A stretch of DNA of 64,000 nt, taken from JAJPKK01 sp963702755 (GTDB lineage: Bacteria; Pseudomonadota; Alphaproteobacteria; Rhizobiales; Xanthobacteraceae). Positions 9,435-19,455 of the stretch are shown here, piece after piece. Each line of letters begins with the position of its first letter. Position 1 is the stretch's first letter. The notes beneath the pieces are model-generated. The model was not told the DNA's origin, made no database searches, and was given only the letters and a program-made list of their open reading frames with translations. The position numbers were made by a program, and so were the translations under genes. The stretch covers positions 124,001 to 188,000 of the forward strand of contig CAVPDZ010000007.1 of assembly GCA_963702755.1 (NCBI GenBank), read 5' to 3'.

Positions 9435-10265
9435 TGGTTAGGACTGTGCGGCGCGTTGGTGACTGTGCGCGGCCTCACGTTAAAGCGGAATGCGACCAGA
9501 ACGATGCGCTGCGCCCAATCGGGCAGGAGTCCGCCGATGCGTGCCGCGAGCGCAAGCGGAAACGGAAAGGCAATGACGGCGCGCTTGCGCGACAGGCCGC
9601 GATGGATCAACTCGGCTGCTCGCTCGACCGATACTTCGAACGGCTTCCAGCCGGTTTCCTGCTGCAGCATCGGCGTCGTGATGTAGCCCGGACAAATCAC
9701 ACTGACGTCGACCCCGCGCGGCCGCACCAGATGCCGAAGCGCCACGCCGTAATTGAGAAGTGCCGCCTTGCTCCCGCAATAGCTCGGCGAATCCGGAAGC
9801 GGCACGAAGGCCGCAATCGAGGCCACGATGCCGATCTGGCCGCGGCCCCGCGACATCATGCGGTCGAGCAGCGGATAGATCGTATTGATGACTTCCGAGC
9901 ACGTTCGTTTCGAGAAGCGCGTGGCTGTCGTCGGCTGACTCGATCGCGCCATCCGCGGACGTTCCGGCCAAGACACCGGCGTTGGCGATCAGGAGATCGA
10001 CCGGAGCCTCGGCATCGAATGCCTCGAGCCGCGCGCGCAATTCCTCACGGCTGCGCACGTCGATGGTCGCAGTCCGAACGTCAGCCGCAGTGCGTCGGCA
10101 CGCCGCCGCCACCGCTTCGAGGCGCTCGGGATTGCGTCCGAGCAGCGCGAGCCGTGCGCCGTCGCGCGCATAACGAAGCGCCAGCGCCTCACCGATGCCG
10201 CTCGACGCACCAGTGATGACGATCGTACGCGGGGAGCCGTTCGAGGGCATGTCCCGCGTGGCCAT
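9431..10265 (-). CDS. Short-chain dehydrogenase/reductase, frameshifted
   Basis: A classical SDR: the cofactor motif TGASSGIGEALA is near residue 20, ANAGVLAG near 95, and the catalytic YxxxK appears as SYCGSKAALL; the PGYITTPM loop follows. The frame is lost near 9895, where LLETNVLG in one frame continues as INTIYPLLDRMMSRGRGQIG in the next, the normal family continuation. The protein resembles general-purpose ketoreductases. Its position at the edge of the alpha-oxoamine synthase cluster suggests it could reduce the ketone made by that enzyme, as 3-ketosphinganine reductase does, but the genes are on different strands and this is not proven. Confidence 0.82.
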
Positions 10266-10274
10266 CGGAGCAGA

Positions 10275-12271
10275 TCAACCTCGAAGGAGGCGAGCAGGAT
10301 GAGAAACGCTTTGCAATTCGGCGCCGTCGAGCGAGCGCCGGACCACGACAGCCGCTTCCTTCCGCCAGATTGCACGGCAGCGTGAACTCGAAACTATGGC
10401 AACCGCTGCCCAATGCCGGCACGCGCCAAGTCGGCGCGGTAGCGGTTCGCGAGCACGCGCCCGACGAGTTCACCAGCGACGTAGACATCAAGACAAACCG
10501 GCGCGTCGGGATGTTCGATGTTTTGCGCCCAGCCGACAACGCTGCGGGCACCCACCGCGTCGACGTAGCCTCGTAGCGTGGGCTGGGCGCGCCGCGGCTC
10601 GCAATCCAGCCTGCGCGTCGATGCGTCGCCGCGCCGCCTCGACTTCGTAACCCTCCGCGCATCGTGGCGCGCAATAGAATGCGCGGGCGTTCACACGATC
10701 GGGATAGAGGGTATGAAATTCGCTCGCATTGTGAAACAGACCGCGATTGTCATCGTCGATATAGCTTTCCGAGAGCGCCCCCTCGGCAATGATCACGTCG
10801 TGATCGTGAAGCTCCAGATGGAAATATTCGATCTTTTCGATCGACTGGGCTTGCACCACCGTTACTTTATTAATGAGATCCTTGGCCTCGATCAGCACGC
10901 CGTCCAGGAACATGGCGTGGTGCGGCGAAATCCAAAGATCGCGTCGCGGGGTTTGATCAGCGATCGCGCCGGCCTTGATGCAGATCGGCAGAATGTCTCG
11001 TCGACCCAGCACAAACCGCCCTGAATAGCTGCGGCCGCCCGATCCACTTGATCGGCCTCGCATCACCCGACATCGTCACCAGCCGGTCGCCGATGCGCAG
11101 CTTTTCGACCGGAATTTCGCCGCGGTCGGTCAAGATCAGCGTGCCACGGCAATAGCAAGCCGATCCGACCTGATCTCCTTGATCAGCCCGGGATCGGGAC
11201 CCGAGAGATTTTCAATCGCGATCTGGTAAGTCGTTCCGCCCTGAAGCAACACTTCGGTCCAAGGATTGTTTGGCTCGCCGTCATCCGAATTCGTGAATTG
11301 GCCCTCGAAAGTCCACCGCTGCTGAAAACTTGAATAGCAAGGTTAGAAGTGGCTCGCTCCATAGGGCTGGTTCCACTCGCAGGAGCAGTGGAACCTGAGT
11401 CCTTGGAGATCCCCCCTACGGTGATGGTCTGGACCGCGCTGGGCTGGCGCTCTGCCGAAATTTTCCGCATCGGTGAGTGTAGTTTTTCCAACGCTTTGCC
11501 GTCGTCAACGGATTCCACGTAGCTTGGTAGGCATTGCTCGCGTTGTTGCCGGCGGCAGTGAGATAAACCACGCCTTCCTGTTCGACGGTCTCGATCGCCT
11601 GCGCCACGACGCCGTTCTGGAAGAAAGGCTCATCGTCATAGCTCACGTCATCGCAGATGACTTTGCAGCCGGCGGCGGCCAACGCGAGGATATTGGCGGC
11701 GAACTGTGCCTCACTCACGAACGCGGTCGCGAAGTAGAGGCTGGCGTCAGGCGCAACGTCGTGCACGACCTGCAACATCGCGCGGCCCTCGTCGGTTCCG
11801 CCAAACGACAAGTCACTGAGCACCGTCACACCGCTTGACGGCAGCGCTCCGTCGGCTTCATCGGCGGCGGCGGCGCCGAGGTCGTCGAAGCTGTCCGACA
11901 GGACGCCGACCTTGATGCCGGCACCGGTGACGGCAAGACCGCTTTCACTAATAGCCTGCTGCACCTGCGCGGCAGTGGCACCGCTCGCGCCAATGGTACT
12001 ATCAAGCACGGCCGAAGAGCCGACCAGTTCGGCCATTTGCGATGCCGCACCAACGATCGGCGGTGAAGAGGTCAACCCGGACGAAACATCGCTCGGGGAG
12101 TCGATCGGGATTTGCGGACGCGTCATAAAAGTTGTTCGAGTCGAAGATATTCAGAAGAGGATTCGCGAAATCAGCGGGAATCGTGACTCCATTCCCTAAT
12201 CCATAGAGATCCTGCGCCGAACCATCGTCGGTGCTGTCATTCCACTGAATCTGAGTGGAATACGATTTCAC
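10275..12271 (-). pseudogene. Decayed subtilisin-like peptidase fused to Hint domain
   Basis: Pieces of one protein lie in order but in changing frames. The N-terminal piece starts at GTG behind GGGGGAT (MKSYSTQIQWND). A subtilisin-like (S8) piece follows with GAGIKVGVLSDSFDDLG, VVHDVAPDASLYFAT and VVYLTAAGNNASN. Next come LTDAENFG, EWNQPYGA and EPNNPWTEVLLQGGTTYQIA. A Hint domain follows, CYCRGTLILTDRGEIPVEKL with WISPHHAMFLDG, and finally a tail GYVDAVGARSVVGWAQN. At least five frame changes occur in 2 kb. The S8 part joins the Hint part directly after SGPDPGLIKEI, so the region that should hold the catalytic Ser (GTSxAxP) is absent. Frame changes plus an internal loss point to a true pseudogene, although the frame changes alone could be sequence errors. 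Confidence 0.75.
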
Positions 12272-12437
12272 CTAGATCCCCCAGTGCTGCGAATCGCCGC
12301 CAGCGATCGATCATACAACGGTCATGAAGGAGCCAAAACGAGACGACGACTTAGTTCGCAGCCGAACCGCCGCAAGCTCCGGTATGTTAACGGGGACACG
12401 ACGCCGCGCAAGGCAGACCGTGACGGCACCCACCGTC

Positions 12438-13305
12438 TTATCCGATGCGCTTGATACTCGTGATTGCGCTGCCCGCCGGCGGCTATGCGGGGAACGGCTT
12501 CGGCCACCGACTCGAACGCGACCGCCATATGAAATGCATTCGCGTGCACGAGCGTTGCGTCGTCGCGGGCGATTGCGACGTGCCCCTTCCAGAAGACGAG
12601 GTCCCCGCGCCGCAGGCCGACGAGATCATCGATCGGCTGCGCGGCGCCGATCGCTTTTTCCTGCATGTCGCTGTCGCGCGGGCAGGCGATGCCGGCGGCG
12701 TTGAGCGAAACCTGCACCAGGCCCGAACAGTCGAGCCCGAGGCTCGTCTTACCGCCCCACAGATACGGCACACCGATAAATCGCTCGGCAACGGCGACGA
12801 AGTCATCCTCGATCGTGTCGATCGAAGCGAGATGGCAGGCCGGCACGTAGAAGCCGTTCGCGAGTGTCGCAAGCTGACCGGTCGGATCGGCTTGACGCGC
12901 CGCCATCGCGACCCGGCAGCCGAGCGAGAGCGCCTCGATGGGCGGCGCTTTGATCGAACGGCCGGGAAACATGAACGTGCGCAGCGCCGCGACACGGTGT
13001 GTCGGCGCCGGCCCGCGCGGCCGCAGCGCGTTCGCGGGCAGCCAGCCGACGTAACCGTCCGACGCCAGCTGCCCCCAGCACCAGCCTTCGCCGTTCTCCT
13101 CGTAGACCGTCACGATCTCGCCGCGCAGCGCCTCGGTATCGAGCAGGGCATCGGGCGCCGGCTCCCGGCGCACCGGCGCCTGTGCCTCGGCAACCTCACG
13201 CTCAACGCCATCGACAAATCGCGCCGCAGTCACGCGGCCAGCGAGATGGCGCGCGGCAAGGTCGGGCCGCGCCGGCGTGATGCGCGGATCGAAGTCGATG
13301 GTCAT
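12438..13305 (-). CDS. NlpC/P60 (C40) cell-wall peptidase with SH3-like domain
   Basis: The first half contains bacterial SH3-like segments (EIVTVYEENGEGWCWGQLASD, shortened here to the GWCWGQL core) and the second half an NlpC/P60 domain with the catalytic Cys in GLDCSGLVQ and His in GHVAIARD; a third polar residue is HANAFHM. Such enzymes cut gamma-D-glutamyl-diamino-acid bonds in peptidoglycan. The frame changes near 12478: the second frame ends GSAITSIKRIG and then stops, which is the usual C-terminus of this family. Its ATG overlaps the stop of the M17 aminopeptidase gene (ATGA), so the two are translated together; peptide released from the wall could be passed to the aminopeptidase. Confidence 0.85.
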
Positions 13306-14687
13306 CCGCCGTAGCGCTCCGCGAGCAGCGCGTAGAGCGCGCGCGCGGCCTGGCATTCGCCGCCTTCGGGCCGGCCGGGCTTGGCGGAGGGCGTCCAGGC
13401 GTAGATATCGAGATGGAGCCACGCCTTTGCGGCAGCGACGAAGCGGTTGAGGAACAGCGCGCAGATGATCGAGCCGGCGAAACCGCCGCTCGCGATGTTG
13501 TTCAGGTCGGCGACCTTGGAATCCAGCATCTGATCGTAGGGCCGCCACAGCGGCAGACGCCACAGCGGATCGTTCTCGCCGTCCGCATGACGCTGCACCT
13601 GCGCCGCCAACGTTTCGTCGTCGGTATAGAACGGCGGCAGGTCCGGCCCAAGCGCGACCCGCGCTGCGCCGGTCAGGGTGCCCATGTCGACCAGAAGCTC
13701 AGGCTTCTCGTCGTCGGCGAGCGTCAGGGCATCAGCGAGGATGAGGCGACCCTCGGCGTCGGTGTTGCCGACTTCGACCTGCAGACCCTTGCGCGAGCGG
13801 ACAACGTCGAGCGGGCGAAACGCCGGACCTGAGATCGCGTTCTCGACAGCCGGAATCAGGACACGCAGTCGGATGTTGAGCTTGCGGTCCATGATCATCT
13901 GCGCGAGCGCCAGCACGCTTGCAGCCCCTCCCATGTCCTTCTTCATCAGCAGCATAGACGCGCTGGGCTTGATATCGAGGCCTCCACTGTCGAAGCACAC
14001 CCCCTTGCCGACGAGCGTGACCTTGGGCGCGCCGGGATCGCCCCAGGTGATATCGATAAGACGCGGCGCGCGCGCCGATGCGGCGGCACGACCAACCGCA
14101 TGGATGAGCGGAAAGTTCTGAGTGATCAGATCGTCGCCGGTAATGATGCGGATCGCGGCGCCATAACTGGCAGCAACCGTCAACGCCGCCTCGGCAAGCT
14201 CGGCCGGCCCCATGTCGTTCGACGGCGTATTAATGAGGTCGCGTGCCAAGAAAACGGCGTCACCGATGCGCGACAGGTCCGCCGCATCCTGGCGCGACGG
14301 CAATTCGAGGCGGACTTCGCTCGCCTTTTTGCCGTAGCGGCTGAACCGGTAGGTGCCGAACGCAAAGCCGAGCGCGGCAAGCCGCTCATCATGCGGAGCG
14401 TTGGCAAAACGATACGCGCCGCGCGGCAGCAGGCCGGGCAGCTTGCCCGCGAGGAACGGATCCTTCGTCTTGCCGTCGTCCTCCTGACCGAAGATCACGG
14501 CGCCAAGGGTGCCGTCGGCGCCAGGGAGAAAAGCATGGCGACCGGCCGAGGGTTCGAATCCTGCTGCTTCGGCGAAACTGCAAGCATTGCCGTCCAGGGT
14601 CGCGCGAACGTCGCGCCAGCTTGCGGCGTTGACGAACCAGATCGGAACGGTTGGGCCGGCGCCGGGCGCCACGAAGGCGGGATGCAT
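13302..14687 (-). CDS. Leucyl aminopeptidase family protein (M17)
   Basis: A 461-residue cytosolic M17 metallo-aminopeptidase. The C-terminal catalytic domain holds VGKGVCFDSGGLDIKPS, MKKDMGGAA and the signature NTDAEGRLILADAL, which together provide the Asp, Glu and Lys ligands of the two-metal site. It is shorter at the N-terminus than PepA, as is usual for the alphaproteobacterial paralogue. It is the first gene of a two-gene operon with the NlpC/P60 peptidase. The start has only a weak ribosome-binding site, so it could lie slightly elsewhere. Confidence 0.92.
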   Translation of the reverse strand: MHPAFVAPGAGPTVPIWFVNAASWRDVRATLDGNACSFAEAAGFEPSAGRHAFLPGADGTLGAVIFGQEDDGKTKDPFLAGKLPGLLPRGAYRFANAPHDERLAALGFAFGTYRFSRYGKKASEVRLELPSRQDAADLSRIGDAVFLARDLINTPSNDMGPAELAEAALTVAASYGAAIRIITGDDLITQNFPLIHAVGRAAASARAPRLIDITWGDPGAPKVTLVGKGVCFDSGGLDIKPSASMLLMKKDMGGAASVLALAQMIMDRKLNIRLRVLIPAVENAISGPAFRPLDVVRSRKGLQVEVGNTDAEGRLILADALTLADDEKPELLVDMGTLTGAARVALGPDLPPFYTDDETLAAQVQRHADGENDPLWRLPLWRPYDQMLDSKVADLNNIASGGFAGSIICALFLNRFVAAAKAWLHLDIYAWTPSAKPGRPEGGECQAARALYALLAERYGG

Positions 14688-14872
14688 GTCACTGGTCCGT
14701 GGATGAGGAGCGCCCTGCTAGCATGGCGCCAACCGGAGTTGAAGAAGATCGACCGCCACAAGATGTGGCGTTCAGGTCACGCCCAAAGCGTCGCCAACGG
14801 GCGGCATTAACCTGCCGTTAGGGTTAACGGTCTATTGCTGGCGGTAGCTGCCTGCAACCGGATTGCGCAAAA

Positions 14873-15721
14873 GTGAACGTCAGGAGTCATCCGAATACCC
14901 TGGTGCGGCGCCGATGTGGGCGGCCGGCGACGTTCGCGGCCCTCGGCGTCATCGCCTTCGTCGGCTCGGGCTGCCAGAGCGCCTCGCTGCTCAGCAGCCT
15001 GAGCAGCAACCTGACGGACAATTTGCCAAGCTTCTCCAGCGCGTCGGCGCCTCAACCGGCCGCGACGCCGGCGCCGAAGTCAGAGAACGATTTCCGGCGC
15101 GAAGCCGAGACCTTGGGCGAACGCTATCGTGCCAACCCGAACGATGTGCAAGCCGCGATCGCGTATGCCCAGGCGTTGCGCTCGAGCGGTCAGCGCAACC
15201 AAGCGGCTTCCATCCTTGAACAGGCCTCGTTGCAGCGCCCGCGTGACAAGGCCCTTCTTGGCGCCTACGGCCGGGCGCTCTCCGACGTCGGCAAGTACGA
15301 ACAGGCGCTCGAAGTGCTCGGCCGCGCGCATTCGCCCGACCAGCCGGACTGGCACATTCTGTCCGCCCAGGGTGCCGTGCTTGATCAGCTCGGTCGTCAT
15401 CCCGAAGCGCAGCGCTATTATGCGAGCGCTCTCAAGATCAAACCGGACGACCCGTCAGTGCTCTCGAATCTTGGCCTGTCCTACGCGCTCGGCAAGGACC
15501 TCAAGAATGCGGAGTTGACGCTGCGACGCGCCACGGCGCTGCCCGGCGCCGATCCGCGCGTACGGCAAAACCTCGCCCTCGTCGTCGGTCTTCAGGGACG
15601 TTTCGCCGAAGCCGAGAGCATCGCGAAAGCCGACCTGCCGTCGGATCAGGCCGCCGCGAACATCGCATATCTGCGACAGATGCTTGCCCAGCAGGAAGGG
15701 CGCCCGCGACCCGGCGTGTGA
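14873..15721 (+). CDS. tadD: TadD-like TPR lipoprotein of Tad pilus
   Basis: A 282-residue protein with a lipoprotein signal (lipobox VGSGC near residue 33), a low-complexity Ser/Ala/Pro linker and then about four to five tetratricopeptide repeats (NPNDVQAAIAYAQALRSSG, KYEQALEVLGRA, HPEAQRYYASALKIKPDDPS). TadD is the inner- or outer-membrane-bound TPR pilotin-like factor needed for assembly of the Tad secretion pore. The GTG start follows a short A-rich stretch. It converges on tadC, on the opposite strand from the rest of the tad operon. Confidence 0.88.
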   Translation: MNVRSHPNTLVRRRCGRPATFAALGVIAFVGSGCQSASLLSSLSSNLTDNLPSFSSASAPQPAATPAPKSENDFRREAETLGERYRANPNDVQAAIAYAQALRSSGQRNQAASILEQASLQRPRDKALLGAYGRALSDVGKYEQALEVLGRAHSPDQPDWHILSAQGAVLDQLGRHPEAQRYYASALKIKPDDPSVLSNLGLSYALGKDLKNAELTLRRATALPGADPRVRQNLALVVGLQGRFAEAESIAKADLPSDQAAANIAYLRQMLAQQEGRPRPGV

Positions 15722-15820
15722 GGCGTAGTCCGCGCCTCTCCACACTTTGCGTTCCGCGCTAGGCAACTTGAATTCCACGACGCGCTTCGCGTGTAACGGC
15801 GAAATCGTCGGGTGTGCAAA

Positions 15821-15838
15821 GCGCGGACTTGTCCGCGC
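15821..15838. terminator. GC hairpin between convergent tadD and tadC
   Basis: A perfect seven-base stem, gcgcgga-cttg-tccgcgc, lies in the 220-base gap between the convergent tadD and tadC genes. There is no run of T on either side, so if it terminates transcription it does so weakly or with help. Confidence 0.35.
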
Positions 15839-15944
15839 GTGCGCACCGTTGCGGCGCCGAAAGGTGCGGACGGCGGAATGATAGTCAGCGCGCGCGATGC
15901 CCTCGCCCCGGCCGCCTTCGCGCGATCTTCCGGCCCGATCGAGC

Positions 15945-16922
15945 CTACTTGAACGTCGCCATCACCTTGATGACGGCGGGCCCGAGAATGACGACAAACA
16001 GCACCGGCAGGAAGAACACGATCATCGGCACCGTAAGTTGGGGAGGCAGCGCAGCGGCCTTCTTTTCTGCGGCGGTCATGCGTTGATCGCGATTCTCCTG
16101 CGCGATGACGCGCAGCGTCTGGGCTACCGGCGTGCCGAAGCGCTCGCTCTGCTGCAGGGCGAGACACAGCGATTTCATGCCTTCCAGCGGCACGCGTTTG
16201 GCGAGATTTTCAAAGGTCTGGCGACGATCCGACAAGTAGGAAAGCTCTGCAGTCGCGAGCGTCAGTTCCTCGGCAAGCTCGACCGACTGGGCGCCCACCT
16301 CCTCGCTGACGCGCTTGAACGTCGCTTCGAGCGACATGCCGGACTCGACGCAAATCAACATGAGATCGAGCGCGTCGGGAAAGGCGCGGTTGATCGAGGC
16401 TTGGCGCTTGGTGATCTTGTTCTTGATGAACAAGTTCGGGAGTTGAATGCCGAGGTAGGTCGCTCCGAGGCATATGCCAATCTTGATGGTCCAGGGATAG
16501 TCGAGGTGGAGCAGCAGAAACACGTAGACGACCGAGCCGACCATCATCACAAGCGGCGCCACCATCCGGAAGAACAGGAAGACCACGTAGGGTCCCTGGC
16601 CACGATAGCCAGCCTGCACCAGCAAATTGCGCGCCGCTTCCTCGCCGAGCCAGTTGGACAGATTGAATTTCTCCACCACCGTCTGCATGTACTGCTTCGG
16701 CGATGCGCGGCGGCTCGTCTTCTCGCCGCGCGACAAGCGCTCGCGCTCGCGCTGCCTGATCCTCTCGCGTTCCGCCGCGACCGATGCCATCCGCTTTTCC
16801 AGCGCGTCGCCGCCGAGCAGCGGCATGGCAAGCGTGATCACGGTCGCGCCGGCCGCAATCGCGGCGCAGATCATCGCCAGAAGGCGCTTGTCGTCGAATA
16901 GGGCGAACAGAAAATCGAGCAT
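15945..16922 (-). CDS. tadC: Tad pilus inner-membrane platform protein TadC
   Basis: A 325-residue type II secretion F-domain protein. Membrane segments are seen at the N-terminus (MICAAIAAGATVITLAMPLL), in the middle (MVAPLVMMVGSVVYVFLLL and IGICLGATYLGI) and at the C-terminus (VPMIVFFLPVLFVVILGPAV). The F domain contains FPDALDLMLICVESGMSL. With TadB it forms the inner-membrane platform for Flp pilus assembly. The start is the ATG two bases after the tadB stop. Confidence 0.93.
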   Translation of the reverse strand: MLDFLFALFDDKRLLAMICAAIAAGATVITLAMPLLGGDALEKRMASVAAERERIRQRERERLSRGEKTSRRASPKQYMQTVVEKFNLSNWLGEEAARNLLVQAGYRGQGPYVVFLFFRMVAPLVMMVGSVVYVFLLLHLDYPWTIKIGICLGATYLGIQLPNLFIKNKITKRQASINRAFPDALDLMLICVESGMSLEATFKRVSEEVGAQSVELAEELTLATAELSYLSDRRQTFENLAKRVPLEGMKSLCLALQQSERFGTPVAQTLRVIAQENRDQRMTAAEKKAAALPPQLTVPMIVFFLPVLFVVILGPAVIKVMATFK

Positions 16923-16924
16923 GA

Positions 16925-17933
16925 TCAGAAGTCGAAGTTGATCATCTTGCGCATAACCATGACACCGATGAACATCCAGATTGCGCAGGCGGCGAGCATG
17001 ACCTGACCGATGCGCTCGGTCCATAACAGCGTGATGTAGTCGGGGCTCGTCAGATAGACGACGGTCATCACCACGATCGGCAGCGCGCCGATGATGCTCG
17101 CCGAAGCCTTGGCTTCGGTCGACATCGCTTTGATCTTGGCCTTCATCTTCTTGCGGTCGCGCAGCACCTTGGAGAGGTTGCCGAGCGCTTCGGAGAGATT
17201 GCCGCCGCTCTTCTGCTGGATCGCGATGACGATGGCGAAGAAGTTCGATTCCGGCAGCGGCATCCGGTCAAACAGCTTGGCGCATGCTTCGCCGAGCGGC
17301 ACGCCAACGGCCTGCGTCTCCAGCACCACGCGGAACTCGGTGCGCACGGGTTCGGGCGAATTCGTGCGCAATCACCCGCAAGGAGTTGCCGAGCGGAAGG
17401 CCTGATTTGATGCCGCGTACGACGACGTCAATGGAATCCGGAAAGAGTTCGAGGAATTTGGTCTCCCGACGCTTCTTGAGATACGACAAAACCCAGCGCG
17501 GCAGTCCGGCACCGGCAGCAAAACCCGCAAGCACCGCGGGGATGATGCCAACGTCGAGCACGATCAAGGCCCCGCCCACTGCGAGACCGAACACCACGCT
17601 GCCGATGATGAACTGTTGCTTCGTCCAGGACACGCCCGCCTGGGTGAGCCGCGTCGACAGCGGCGGCGACTTCGATTTCTTCCGCCGCTCCTCGATTTCC
17701 TTGAGGCTTTGCTCGACTTGTTCGCGGCGCGACTTGATCGCGCGCGTTGCGGCCTTGACGGCGGGCATGCCAGACCGTGCCACGCTCATCATCCGCTTCT
17801 CGGCTTCCCGCTCGCCGGAAAGGTAAGGATAGATGAGTACCCAGGCGACGGCGCCGGCACAGAAGGTCGCCAGCAGAGCCACCGCGAGCAAACGCATATC
17901 CAGCGAATGCAGATTCAGCGTGTGCAGATCCAT
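16925..17933 (-). CDS. tadB: Tad pilus inner-membrane platform protein TadB, frameshifted
   Basis: The first part has an N-terminal membrane segment (LLAVALLATFCAGAVAWVL), a charged coiled stretch rich in Arg/Lys/Glu (residues 45-90) and the start of the F domain (FPDSIDVVVRGIKSGLPLG). The second part, in another frame, continues with SPEPVRTEFRVVLETQAVG, QQKSGGNLSEALGNLS and two final membrane segments. The frame change lies near 17365. TadB partners with TadC next to it, separated by two bases. The break is most likely a sequence error, since every other tad gene downstream and upstream looks functional. Confidence 0.9.
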
Positions 17934-17944
17934 GGCGGGACCTC

Positions 17945-19443
17945 TTACGAGCTTTTCGGCGCTTCGCCGATTGCGGCGTCGAGGGCGGCAGCGAGACGCT
18001 TTTCCTCGTTGAAGTAGCGCGCACGATCCCAGAAGCGCGGCCGGCCGATGCCGGTCGATCGATGGCGGCCGATCAGCTTGCCGTTGGCGTCTTCGCCGAC
18101 GAGGTCGTAGACGAAGAGGTCCTGCGTGATGATGACGTCGCCTTCAAGGCCCAGCACTTCGGTGATGTGCGTGATGCGCCGGCTGCCGTCGCGCAGGCGT
18201 GCCGCCTGGATCACGACGTCGACCGAGGCGCAGATCATTTCGCGAATGGTGCGGGACGGCAACGCAAAGCCGCCCATGGTGATCATCGATTTAAGCCGCG
18301 ACAACGCCTCGCGCGGACTGTTGGCGTGGAGCGTCCCCATCGACCCGTCGTGGCCGGTGTTCATCGCCTGAAGTAGGTCGAACGCTTCCGGGCCGCGGAC
18401 TTCGCCGACGATGATCCGCTCCGGTCGCATGCGCAGGCAGTTCTTGACGAGTTCGCGCATTGTTATTTCGCCGCCGCCTTCGAGATTCGGCGGTCGGGTT
18501 TCCAGGCGGACCACGTGAGGCTGCTGGAGTTGGAGCTCCGCAGCGTCCTCGCAGGTGATGACGCGCTCGTCGGTATCGATATAGCGGGTCAGGCAGTTGA
18601 GCAGCGTGGTCTTGCCGGAACCGGTGCCGCCCGAGACGATGGTGTTGACGCGGCAGCGGCCGACGATCTTGAGGACATCGGCGCCCTCCGGCGAGATCGA
18701 GCCGAAGCGCACCAGCTGTTCGAGCGTGAGCTTGTCCTTCTTGAACTTGCGGATGGTGAGGGCGGGGCCGTCGATCGCGAGCGGCGGCGCGATGACGTTG
18801 ACGCGCGAGCCGTCCGCGAGGCGCGCATCGCAGATCGGCGAAGATTCGTCGACGCGGCGGCCGATCTGGCTGACGATGCGCTGGCAGATGTTCAGCAGTT
18901 GCTGGTTGTCGCGAAACCGAATGCCGGTGCGCTGGATCTTGCCGCTGATTTCGACGTAGACCGTAGCGGCGCCGTTCACCATCACGTCCGAAATGTCGTC
19001 GCGCGCCAGCACCGGCTCCAACGGTCCGAAGCCGAGGACGTCATTGCAGATGTCGTCGAGCAGTTCCTCCTGCTCGGAAATCGACATCACGATGTTCTTG
19101 ATCGAGATGATCTCGTTGACGATGTCGCGGATTTCCTCGCGGGCCGAGTTGATATCGAGCTTGGCGAGTTGCGACAGATCGATGGCCTCGATCAGCGCCG
19201 TAAAGATGCTGGTCTTGACCTCGTAGAACTGCTCGGAATGGCGCGAGTTCGAGGCTTGGCTCCTGGGGCGGAGCGGGAGCGGCGGTCCGAACTCTTGGCT
19301 CAAGGGGGCCGTCCGCGCCGCCATGGCCCGCGGGCGCTGTCGGCGCCACGGCTGCCGGCGCGCGCAACACTCGGCGCAGGCGTGAGCGCCGGTGCCGGGC
19401 GGGCCTCGGGGATGTCGCTGGAGCCGGCACGCCGTCCGAACAC
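17945..19443 (-). CDS. cpaF: Tad pilus assembly ATPase CpaF/TadA
   Basis: The type II/IV secretion ATPase that powers Flp pilus assembly. Walker A is SGGTGSGKTTLLN, the Asp box is CEDAAELQLQQPHVV, Walker B region is MRPERIIVGEVRGPEA and a His box follows (NTGHDGSMGTLHANSP). The preferred start is a GTG giving an N-terminus FGRRAGSSDIPEARPAP, as CpaF proteins usually begin M-F-G-(K/R)-R. That frame must change near 19300 to join the main reading frame at SQEFGPPLPL. An upstream ATG at 19459 in the main frame gives an N-terminus unlike the family. Confidence 0.93.
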
Positions 19444-19455
19444 ACTCGCCTCCGA

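Noticed and set aside
12445..13314. 289-codon plus-strand frame opposite the NlpC/P60 gene
   Set aside because: Antisense shadow; the minus strand has the catalytic Cys and His motifs and couples to the M17 gene.
12322..13563. Extended start and end for the NlpC/P60 gene
   Set aside because: The upstream part overlaps the M17 coding end and the downstream part follows a frame change; relatives start at MTIDFDP and end near SIKRIG.
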